Source of the DNA: Campanula takesimana
Taxonomy: Eukaryota > Streptophyta > Magnoliopsida > Asterales > Campanulaceae
Length of the DNA: 64,000 nt
Assembly: GCA_026119855.1 (NCBI GenBank)
Contig: JAOWBW010000444.1
Span: forward strand, 248,001 to 312,000
Direction of reading: 5' to 3'
Below the pieces are notes generated by a model. That model saw nothing but the letters and a program-made list of their open reading frames with translations. It had not been told where the DNA came from and did not search any database. Shown one piece after another: positions 55,725 through 64,000 of the stretch. The translations under genes were made by a program, and so were the position numbers. The number at the start of each line of letters is the position of its first letter. Position 1 is the stretch's first letter.

Positions 55725-56357
55725 TGATACGTAAAGTATTGTATTTTTGGAAGGGATAAGAACTAACTCAAGAACCTCGCAAGGAACACGAGTTAGAACT
55801 AGATAAACCTAATCTCGCAAGACTAGGGCTTGTCCTCGCAAGGGAAGAAAGGGTTTTAAACCGCGCAAGGCTTAAGAACAATTCTCGCAAGAATTGAAGT
55901 AAGTTCGCAAACTCTCAAAGGAAAATTTTATTCAATCACTCAATGCCTTACAACTACATCTTGTAGGGTATTTATACTACTTTTGAAACATCCTTCCAAG
56001 TTAGGATAAACTAGACATTAATTATTAAGAGATAATTAAAATAAAGATAAGAACTAGGTGAAGAAAACAATATAAATTCGGCCAATCTGAATAGTCTGAT
56101 TTGAACAGCCATAACTCTTCCTGTACTTGTCCAAAAACATGCCATAACTAGTCATATGAAATATCACAACCTTATCTTCATCCCAATGCAAAAATAATCA
56201 CCATCTGGACTGTCATTGCGTATATAATAGCTGAACAAAATTATTCCAGAAACTGCTCAAACATTTGGCCCACTTATTTAAGCCCAACTAATCATGTTAA
56301 CAAAGATTGAGCTCCAAGTGACCCCTAAAGTCTGATCCACACCCTTGGAGCTCAACA
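55725..56357 (-). repeat. Gypsy LTR-c, 5' LTR of N
   Basis: On the minus strand TGTTGAGCTCCAAGGGTG (56357) to TACGTATCA (55725), 633 bp. It is highly similar to LTR-b and to inverted LTR-a. At 56358 it abuts 34 bp that is found inverted beside LTR-a. Confidence 0.92.
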
Positions 56358-56391
56358 TTAGCTCATTTCCATTATCTTCTACCTTTGCTTC

Positions 56392-56822
56392 TGAATCATA
56401 TAGTAAAGTCTATAACAGCCCTTTGAAGCCTAATGTTGCATTTACTTCGAAGGAGGCCAAGAAGGAAGAGCCAAAGGAGAAGGGTAAGGCTGTTTTGGAG
56501 CCTAAGTTCAGGAGGTGTTATAAGTGTCAAGGTTATGGTCATATTGCAAATGAGTTCCCTCAAAAGTGCACACTCACTTTGCAAGATCTTGATCTACTGG
56601 AACCAAGCTTTGTGGTCGATGAAGAGGAGGAAAAGGTTGCTGATTATGATGTGAGTCCACCTAGTGAGAAGGAGATGCTTGTGGTGCGAAACCTTCACAT
56701 CAAATCTGGTCCAGAGGAGAAAAATCAACGCAACCAGATTTTCCACTCTTGATACAAGGTCGATGGTAAGACTTGCAATTTTATTATTGATAGTGTTTCA
56801 TTTACAAATGCTGCATCTAGTG
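56392..56822 (+). pseudogene. Gypsy X gag C-terminus and protease start
   Basis: YSKVYNSPLKPNVAFTSKEA, then KEEPKEKGKAVLEPKFRRCY and knuckle CYKCQGYGHIANEF, where the last Cys is Phe (Cys in N). An acidic linker (VVDEEEEKVADYDVSPPSEK) is followed by a TGA at 56752 (HS-stop-YKV). The protease active site is IIDSVSF: Asp-Ser-Val (56789-56797) instead of Asp-Ser-Gly. It is interrupted by LINE J at NAASS. Both the RNA-binding knuckle and the protease are inactivated by point changes. Confidence 0.88.
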
Positions 56823-56964
56823 CTTTGATCCATTCAAATATTCTGGATACATCCGATCTTGACTTTTTGACTTTTTCTCTGTTCTCTCTCCTCCATCTCC
56901 TTCGTCCCTTTGGTTTTCGCTAGGGTTTCGTAGGGTTCTCCTAGGTAGATCCAGCCGCCCTACC

Positions 56965-58380
56965 ATGGCCATGGATGCCAATCCTTCCACAATGCCGTCA
57001 CTGGACCTTGGCCCGTTCCCCATTGATTCACGCTTGCATGAAGAGGCGATTAGGGTTTCTCCAAACCCTAGCGCTACCCCTAACCCTAATCCCGCTGCCG
57101 TTAATCAAACTCATGGTCTAAACAAATCACTCGCCTCTCTCTTTGGATCAAAGCCGACAACACCGGTTTCTGATATCCCTATCATCCCCTCGACACTACA
57201 CAAAGGTATACCTTCTCTTAAATTATCGAAAGCTGCCATTGACGCCTTTGCTAGGCCATTTGCATGGACGCTGGTAGGAAAGTTTAAGAATGGAAGACCA
57301 ACTATGGAGGCTGCCCGATTAGCTTTTGTTAAATTCCAACTCAAAGGTGATTTCAAACTTGGTCATATTGATCAACATCATATGCTGATACAGCTCTCTA
57401 CCGAGGCTGATTTTCAACGTCTTTGGACTAAAGAAGTCTGGTATGTTACTAAGTATCCCATGAAAACTACGGTTTGGACCCCTTCATGGCGGCCCCAACA
57501 AGCTTCTCCTCTTGTTCCGGTTTGGGTAAGCCTCCCGGGATTGCCGATTCATTTATTCAACAAGGTTTTTCTATTTTCGCTTGCTAGCACGTTTGGAAAG
57601 CCGTTATCAATTGATAAAGCTACCGCAGAATTATCTAGGCCAAGCGTGGCTAAAATCCTTGTTCAGGTTGATCTTCTAAAGAAACTACCGGATAAAATTC
57701 ATGTGGATTGTGGTGATTGTGTCCCTAGTTTCTTTCAAGTTATTGAATATGAAAATCTGCCATTGTTTTGTCGACATTGTTCTTTGATTGGGCATGACAA
57801 TGCTTCTTGCCGTGTCCTTAACAATTACAAGCAATCTCAAAAGGTTGATGGAAAAAAACTGGGAGAAAAGAATCTCAAATCTGGTGATGGAAAGAAGGAA
57901 GACAAGAATGAAAAGGTTGTAAAGGATGACCCTAAACCTAGCAAGGTTATTTCGAAAATGGCCCCACCATTCGAGGTTCCCAAGGTTGCAAGGAGGGGTA
58001 TTGCTCTGCCTAAAGCTGTTAATGAAGCGTTGACCAAGAAAAAGAAAGATGGAGATCAGATTTCTAATAGTCATGTGAATATTCCCCCAGTACAAGATGT
58101 TACGAAACTGTGTATGACTATAGGAGATGATATGGCAATGTTACCCAGCATTTCTACTCCTAAAAGTCGGGTCAAATGTAATATGGAAGGGTCTCTCAAT
58201 CTTTCACCTAGAGCTCCCTATGTTACCTCTTGTGATCATGTCAAGGCTTTACATTCAGCATTCAAGGCTAGTGGACAAAGTGTGGATGATGATGGTTTCA
58301 CTCTGGTTGCTTCCCGTAAGAAGAAGAAAAATGATGAAGGGGCTGTCTTAAGTCCTCTCTCATTTACTCCTGGGAATTAA
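56965..58380 (+). CDS. LINE J ORF1 protein (DUF4283 + CCHC zinc knuckle), intact 471 aa
   Basis: Start MAMDANPSTMPSLDLGPFPI. The context (ccaccctaccATGGCC) and a second Met three codons on support this start. Residues 1-80 are Pro/Asn-rich. DUF4283 spans about 85-235 (LSKAAIDAFARPFAWTLVGK, NGRPTMEAARLAFVKFQLKG, TEADFQRLWTKEVWYVTKYP, WVSLPGLPIHLFNKVFLFSL). The zinc knuckle CRHCSLIGHDNASC lies at about 272-285 with all four ligands. Then a Lys-rich basic linker (about 290-340), VARRGIALPKAVNEAL and the C-terminal LNLSPRAP motif. Plant L1 ORF1 proteins are expected to coat the element RNA. Expression cannot be judged; host silencing is likely. Confidence 0.93.
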   Translation: MAMDANPSTMPSLDLGPFPIDSRLHEEAIRVSPNPSATPNPNPAAVNQTHGLNKSLASLFGSKPTTPVSDIPIIPSTLHKGIPSLKLSKAAIDAFARPFAWTLVGKFKNGRPTMEAARLAFVKFQLKGDFKLGHIDQHHMLIQLSTEADFQRLWTKEVWYVTKYPMKTTVWTPSWRPQQASPLVPVWVSLPGLPIHLFNKVFLFSLASTFGKPLSIDKATAELSRPSVAKILVQVDLLKKLPDKIHVDCGDCVPSFFQVIEYENLPLFCRHCSLIGHDNASCRVLNNYKQSQKVDGKKLGEKNLKSGDGKKEDKNEKVVKDDPKPSKVISKMAPPFEVPKVARRGIALPKAVNEALTKKKKDGDQISNSHVNIPPVQDVTKLCMTIGDDMAMLPSISTPKSRVKCNMEGSLNLSPRAPYVTSCDHVKALHSAFKASGQSVDDDGFTLVASRKKKKNDEGAVLSPLSFTPGN

Positions 58381-58421
58381 GGTATACCCCCGCTTTGTAC
58401 TTCTTTTAAAGTCTGTTTTAA

Positions 58422-61400
58422 ATGGTAGGTGTTCTTAGTTGGAATATTCGTGGTATTGGTAATTCTGGTTCATTGAGAAGGGCTAAACGTCTTCTTCGTA
58501 TTCATGGGATTTCTATTGCTGGTTTTTATGAGCCAAAGATTGATATGTCTAATGTGCAGTCTTATGCTCGTAAGCTTGGTTGTTCTGGTGGTGTTTCTAA
58601 TTGCTCAGGGGCTATTTGGGTTTTCTGGAAACATGGCCTCAACTATGAAGTTCTGGATGATACAAATCAGATCATCTCCCTCCGTGTTTCTCATTATCAA
58701 TGGTCCCATGCGGTTATTATTTCTTTTGTGTATGCTAGTTGTAACAAATATGAAAGGAGAGATCTGTGGGATTCTTTATTATCTCTTGGCAATACTACTC
58801 TTCCTTGGCTTGTCTCGGGTGATTTTAACATTGTTACTCATCAAGGAGAGAAATTAGGGGGACGGCCAGTTCGGGAAAAATGGGTGGCTGAATTTGTTGA
58901 TGCTTCGATTGGAGCTGGTTTAATGGAGGAGGGATATCATGGTAACCCCTATACGCGGTGGAATAAATGGAGACGGGCTACTATTTGTCAACGTTTGGAT
59001 AGGGCTTTTTATAATGAAGAATGGATGTGACTATTCCATTCAACTATGGTGACTCATTTGAATAAGACTTGTTCAGAACACTCTCCCCTTTTTATTTCTG
59101 TCAAGATTACTGCTGAAGCAACTCGAGGAGATTTTCGTTTTATAAATGCTTGGGTTAATTGCCCCAACTTTCTCCCTCTTGTGGAAGAAAAGTGGAATGC
59201 CACAACGGAGGGCAGGCCTATGGTTAAGTTTGCTAATAAATTGGGTGTTCTCCGTAAGGCTATTTCTATTTGGAATAAAGAACATTTTGGTAGGATTGAT
59301 CAACAAGTTGTGCTGGCTGAAAATGAGGTTGCTGCTAAAGAATTGGTTTATCAACAAACTCCAACGGAAGAGAACAGGGCTGATCTTCATTTAGCTCAAG
59401 CAAATCTGTCTTATCGCCTTAAAAATGAAGATGACTATTGGAAACAAAAAGAAAATCTTTCTTGGATCATGGATGGGGACCGTAACACCTCATATTTCCA
59501 TGCGTGTGTGAAGAAAAAGAGACAGAAATTACATATTCATCGTATTCAAAATTCAAATGGGGACTGGATTACATCAAAGGAAGAGATTCAGAATGAGGCA
59601 GTTAATTTCTTCTCCTCTTTGCTTACTGAGCAACACGACATTCTCTCTGAAGACCTCCATCATGTTATTCCCCGGCTTATCAATGAGGAAGATAATATTG
59701 CCCTGTCAGCCACCCCTTCGAGGGAGGAGATTCTTGAGACTATCTTGAGTATGAGCGCCACTAGTGTTGCTGGACCTGATGGTTTTACGGGTGAATTTTA
59801 TAAAGTGTGTTGGCCTATTATCAAGGAGGACTTATTCTTAGATATTGGGGATTTTTTCTCGGGTTTCTCCATGCCTCGTAGTTGGACAAGTACTCTTGTT
59901 TTGCTAATTCCAAAGGTAGCCGCCCCCTCTAATTTTGGTGAGATGCGTCCCATTAGTCTGTGTAACTTCTCGAATAAAATTATCACCAAGCTCATGACTC
60001 GTAGATTAGCAAATATTCTGCCCCGCATTATTTCTCCCCAACAAAGTGGCTTTGTTCAAGGCCGCCTCATCCATGATAATGCTCTCCTTGCACAAGAAAT
60101 GTTTAATTCACTTACTAAGAAGGTTCGGGGGTCGAATGTTGTGTTAAAGCTGGATATGTCGAAGGCCTACGACCGTGGCTCTTGGTTTGCTTTGATCAAG
60201 GTCCTTCGTAGATTTGGTTTCTCTGAGGTATGGATTGATATTATTTACAGATGTATATCTTCCTGTTGGTATTCCGTTCTTGTTAATGGAGAAAGCTGCG
60301 GTTTTTTCCATTCTATAAGGGGCCTTCGCCAGGGTGATCCTATTTCGCCTACGTTATTCATTATTATGGCTGAAGTTCTTAGTCATGGTATAAATCTTTT
60401 GCATAACAGATTTGAACATCATAGATACCACACAACACATCCTAATGTTCCTGTTATATCCCATCTTGCCTTGGCTAATGATGTTATGGTTTTCTGTAAC
60501 GGGAGTAGAGACTCGCTTGATCTTCATATGCGATGCATGGATTGGTACCAAAATTTCTCGAGGCAGCTCATAAATGCTTCGAAATCTTGCTTTGTTACGG
60601 GAAAGCATGATGCGGCTCGTGATTCTATCATTGCTCATACAACGGGATTCATCAAGAAGGAGTTACCAATTATTTATTTGGGCTGTCCTCTCTACGTTGG
60701 TCGCAAGAGAAATAGCTTTTTTCAGCCTATTATTCGGAAAATGGAGGATAGGCTTCATTCTTGGCGTGGTAAACTCCTCTCTTTTGGTGCTAAGCTTACT
60801 CTTATAAAGGCTTGTCTTTAATCTATTCCACTTTATTACATTGCTTTAATGGAACATCCCAAGGGTATTATTAAAGCTTTGTATGGTTTGATTGCTAGAT
60901 TCTTCTGGAGTGGGGTTGATGGAGAAAATAAATGTCATTGGGTGGCTTATCATCATATGTTTTGGCCAACAGATGAGGGGGGTCTTGGCTTAAGGCGTTT
61001 TGAGGATATATCTCTCTCTTTTGCTATGAAGTTGTGGTGGAGACTTCGGGGATCATCATCTTTGTGGACTGAATTCCTCTTAGCTAAATATTGTAATGGT
61101 ATCCATCCAATGGATGTCACTCCTAGATCTATTGATTCCCATGTTTGGAGGCGTATGCTTGGAGCTAAAGATTTTGTGGAACCTAGAATAAGCTGGGGGA
61201 TTGGTGAAGGAGACATTTCTATCCACGAGAATTGGCTTGGCTCTATTGTGGCTGGCCTTCCTCATGAGCACGTAGTGGTGTCATCTCTTTTCTTAAATGG
61301 GCAGCCAAGGCACAATTATATTGTTGATAATTTTGGTCTTCCTCTTCTTAGAGCCATTGAAGAACAGCATATCCGTATTTCGGATGAAAGGGATCAAATT

Positions 61401-62540
61401 TGGTGGTCTCCTTCTTCTTCAGGTAAATTTTCTGTTTCTTCGGCCTGGAAAGAAATTAGACAGTCCCTTCCTAAATCTATGGTTTCCACATCTTGTTGGC
61501 ATAAACATGTTCCCAATAAGATTTCAGTCTTTCTTTGGCGTGCTCTTCACAATGGCCTGCCCACTGACTTTGCTTGCATGCGTAGAGGTATATTCTTGGT
61601 TTCTATGTGTCATTGCTGCGTTCAACCTAAGGGGGAGGATATTAATCATATTCTCATTCAAGGGGATTTGGCCCGTCATATATGGCTATTCTTTGGGAAT
61701 TCTTTGGGGGTAGCTGGTATGGGGACAGACGTTAGGCGTATTCTTTGTGCATGGTGGTACGACTCCACTAAGGCCGACTCTGACCTAAGCATTTGGCTTC
61801 GGTCGATCCTACCTCCTTTTATTTGCTAGGAATTATGGAAGGCTAGAAACAAGGCTCGCTTTGAAGGTCATAAAGCGACCCCGCGTGAGGTAATTAATTC
61901 TGTAATTTATGATATTGCTTCTACTATTAAAGCATTTAAATTGGAGTTTCGTGGATCTCACTTAGACATGAGGTTGGCCTCTTTATTTAGAGTCAAGGTC
62001 TCTTCACCTCGTGTGAAGCTTCCTAAGATTGTTGTATGGAAACCCCCTATTAATGAAGAATTCAAGCTTAACACGGATGGAGCTTCTAAGGGCAATCCGG
62101 GTTTAGCTTCGGGTGGAGGAATTTTTAGAGGTCCAAATGGAGATTTCCTTTACGCTTTCTCTCGGTTCTATGGTGTTAACACCAACATGTGGGCTGAAAA
62201 TCATGCTCTCCTTGATGGTTTATTGTTAGCTTCTGAGTTTGGCAGTAACTCCCTTTGGATTGAGGTTGATTCTGAAGTTTTGGTAAAAATTCTGTTAAGG
62301 AAATATCATATCCCTTGGAGGATTTTTTACCTTACTCGCAGGATTATGGAACTTATCTCTACTATGCAGGTCCGAATCACACATGTTTACAGAGAAGGTA
62401 ATAAAGTAGCAGATGGGTTGGCTAATCTCGGTTCTTCTCAACTTCATGATGCAGATTTTAACTCCTTTGTTGATCTTCCTAATAGTTGTAAGGGGGCATT
62501 CAAGCTTGATAAAGCTCAAGTGCCTTCTCTTAGACATTAA
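58422..62540 (+). pseudogene. LINE J ORF2, full length, three nonsense codons and inactivated RT
   Basis: 1,372 codons in one frame with stops at 59028 (TGA), 60819 (TAA, CAA expected) and 61827 (TAG, TGG expected). Endonuclease (1-225): SWNIRGIGN, YEPKI, SGDFNIV, and CSEHSPL where relatives have CSDHAPL. RT (about 480-760): SVAGPDGFTGEFYKVCWPII, SGFVQGRLIHDN, LRQGDPISPTLF. The catalytic YADD is Leu-Ala-Asn-Asp (60471-60482, residues 684-687). zf-RVT near 1060: CHCCVQPKGED. RNase H (about 1210-1360): NTDGASKGNPG, EVDSEVL, REGNKVADGLAN. Loss of the first catalytic Asp would abolish RT even if the stops were read through. Confidence 0.93.
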
Positions 62541-62765
62541 TTTTTTCTGTCTTAGATGGCTAGATTTCTATATTTCTTATTCTCTATGTATTGTAGTCAT
62601 CCCCCCCCCCTTATTGTAAAAGTTCTTACATCTTGTGTAAGACCTTCCCCTTTGGCTTTTCTTTGGAGGTTGAGGTTGTAATGTCCCCCTCCATGTTTGT
62701 AATTTCTTATCATTCTAATAAAAACTAGGGAGGTACCGTCCTCTTTTCGCCTAAAAAAAATAAAA
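62541..62765 (+). other. LINE J 3' tail with diverged hairpin
   Basis: Contains atggctagatt, a C-run (62602-62611), and a hairpin in which the outer arms AAAG...CCTT replace the usual GAGG...CCTC around TTCTTAC/GTAAGA. It ends TAGGGAGGTACCGTCCTC, TTTTCGCC and an A-rich end. The paired change in both arms supports a folded RNA. Confidence 0.75.
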
Positions 62766-62781
62766 AATGATGCATCTAGTG

Positions 62782-64000
62782 AAATGGTGGAGAAACTTAA
62801 GCTTCCTACTACTACTCATCCTGATCCGTATATGCTGAATTGGTTGAATGATGATGGTGGCATTAAGGTTAGAAAACAAGCAGTCATTTCTTTTGCTGTT
62901 GGCCCATATGAAGATGAGGTGTTATGTAATTCCCATGAAAGCTTGTCATTTGTTTCTTGGGAGGCCATGGTAGTTTGACCGAGATGTGTCGCATCAAGGG
63001 AAGAGTAATATTTATTCTGTTTTAAAGGGTAAAGAGAAGTACAACTTGAAGCCTTTAACTCCAAGAAAGGACATTCCAAAGCAAGAGAAACTATTCTTTA
63101 GTGCTAAGGAATTTATGGAGGAAGTTGAACCAGAAGATAAGTTGTATATCATGTTTGTTTGTGATAGCTCCACTGCTCGGATGGACTCTAGTGATGACTT
63201 GCAGGTACAAAGGTTGCTTGAGGAGTATGGTGATGTGTTCCCGGATGAGTTACCACATTGTTTACCTCCAAAGCGTGGAATTGAGCATCAAATTGATCTT
63301 ATTCCTGGTGCTACACTTCCCAACAAACCAGCTATCGTTGTAACCCCGAAGAAAGTAAGGAGTTGTAGAGGCAAGTGCAAGAGCTGATTGATTGTCGTTA
63401 TGTTCGAGAGAGCCTAAGTCCGTGTGTTGTACCGGTTCTTTTAGTGAAAAAGAAGGATGGAACATGGCGCATGTGTGTTGATAGCCAAGCTGTCGACAAT
63501 ATTACTATCAAGTATCATTTTCCTATCCCGAGGTTGGATGATATGTTGGATGAGTTGCATGGAGCTCATGTTTTCTCAAAGATTGATCTAAGATCTGGTT
63601 ATCACCAAATGAGGATTCGTGATGGGGATGAATGGAAGACAGCGTTCAAAACGAAGCAAGACCTTTATGAATGGCTTGTTATGCCATTTGGGTTGTGTAA
63701 TGCTCCTAGTTCATTCATGCGACTTGTGAATGAGGTACTCTGACCTTTTCTTAATTTATTTGTTGTTGTTTATTTGGATGACATTCTTGTATACAGCAAG
63801 AATACGGGGGAACATCTTATGCATTTGAGAAAGGTGTTTGATAAGTTGAGAGAGCAGAAGTTGTATGGGAAACTTGAAAAATGCATGTTTATGGTGCCAA
63901 GTGTGACCTTCCTTGGTTACATAGTTTCTGGAGATGGTGTTAGTGTGGATCCTTCCAAAGTTGAGGCTATTGAGTCATGGCCTATTCCCAAATCAACAAT
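62782..64000 (+). pseudogene. Gypsy X protease end and reverse transcriptase (partial at window edge)
   Basis: SSEMVEKLKLPTTTHPDPYM continues the protease and shifts frame at DEVLCNSHESL exactly as in N. Then RDVSHQGKSNIYSVLKGKEK and PDELPHCLPPKRGIEHQIDL. A 1-bp loss near 63333 and a TAG (Tyr expected) at about 63364 follow. RT motifs: VVPVLLVKKKDGTWRMCVDS, RLDDMLDELHGAHVFSKIDL, LVMPFGLCNAPSSFMRLVNE. TGA at 63741 precedes YLDD (63771-63782, intact), then VTFLGYIVSGDGV to the edge. Confidence 0.9.

Larger units (their letters stand above)
39074..56357 (-). mobile_element. Ty3/gypsy element N (minus), interrupted by a hAT-like element and LINEs H and I
   Basis: 5' LTR-c 56357-55725, primer binding site 55724-55708, gag 55661-55226 and 45785-45298, PR-RT-RNase H 45297-43589, the rest of RNase H and integrase 41156-39700, 3' LTR-b 39699-39074. 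Own length is about 5.4 kb after removing the hAT-like element (2.4 kb) and LINE H with I (9.4 kb). The flanks (left aatt, right ttagc) do not match, so this is not a simple insertion with a 5-bp duplication. The integrase tail (GDLVWLHFRKDIFPSKRKNK) fits the chromovirus-like side of Ty3/gypsy; no chromodomain is seen. Confidence 0.88.
56807..62781 (+). mobile_element. LINE J (56823-62765), full-length L1-type, best preserved; 16-bp TSD
   Basis: AATGCTGCATCTAGTG (56807-56822) and AATGATGCATCTAGTG (62766-62781), one mismatch. 5'UTR 56823-56964, ORF1 56965-58380 intact, 41-bp spacer, ORF2 58422-62540 with three in-frame stops and no frameshift, tail 62541-62765. Total 5,943 bp. It sits in the protease region of gypsy X. 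It has the fewest defects of the full-length LINEs in the window. Confidence 0.96.
56358..64000 (+). mobile_element. Ty3/gypsy copy X (plus), interrupted by LINE J; runs off the right edge
   Basis: Same family as N, opposite orientation. Gag C-part and protease start are at 56395-56822; the rest of protease and RT are at 62782-64000. Its 5' LTR and gag N-terminus are missing, replaced by LTR-c of N. Divergence from N looks like about 5 percent by eye. It shares with N a frameshift between protease and RT. Confidence 0.88.

Noticed and set aside
56345..56394. MELNISS as the start of gypsy X gag
   Set aside because: The Met lies in LTR-c of element N; gag sequence proper begins downstream of the junction.

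Overview
The window is plant nuclear DNA, most likely from an angiosperm. Nearly all of it can be assigned to transposable elements, and no host gene can be supported. The plant call rests on L1-type LINEs whose ORF2 ends in a fused RNase H domain, an Athila-type Ty3/gypsy integrase tail with an env-like ORF, Ty1/copia remnants, a plant mobile domain (PMD) gene fragment and a hAT-like element. Species cannot be named from the sequence.

Layout. 1-1008 is the 5' end of a minus-strand LINE (L) with two 184-bp 5'UTR monomers. 1009-10228 holds two related plus-strand LINEs head to tail (A, then 5'-truncated B). 10229-12969 is a minus-strand copia gag-PR-IN-RT remnant. 12970-15477 is 5'-truncated LINE D (minus). 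15478-16840 and 37184-38441 are two halves of one Athila-type element, split by LINE E (minus, 16841-37183; 22-bp target duplication with one mismatch, copies 20.3 kb apart). LINE E is swollen from about 6.1 kb to 20.3 kb by LINE F (21411-27745, which carries a solo LTR and a copia-type LTR fragment), LINE G (28163-29389) and LTR element K (29734-36438, TSD CTACC). K carries an antisense PMD gene fragment and two tandem-repeat arrays (68 bp, and 114 bp x14). 38442-56357 is a minus-strand Ty3/gypsy element (N) with an inverted LTR pair at its left side, interrupted by a hAT-like element (41165-43580, 8-bp TSD) and by LINE H (45802-55209, 16-bp TSD). LINE H contains full-length LINE I (46225-52282, 16-bp TSD). 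56358-64000 is a plus-strand copy (X) of the same gypsy family, split by near-intact LINE J (56823-62765).

State of the genes. The LINE J ORF1 (56965-58380, 471 aa) is the only long element gene that reads through intact. All ORF2 and gag-pol regions carry stops, frameshifts or deletions, and several have lost catalytic residues (RT YADD to LAND or YEND, copia protease DSG to DSS, gypsy protease DSG to DSV). Many stops can be explained by C-to-T change at CAA, CGA or TGG codons, as expected in methylated heterochromatin.

Most informative signals: (1) exact target duplications that fix the nesting order up to four layers deep; (2) two conserved hairpins in the LINE 3' tails, the terminal one changing length on both arms together; (3) a 75-bp insertion consisting only of that LINE tail, with a perfect 13-bp duplication; (4) the PMD-carrying, minisatellite-bearing non-autonomous LTR element K; (5) the inverted LTR arrangement around 38.4-39.7 kb, which ordinary insertion does not explain. 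All alignments were made by eye.
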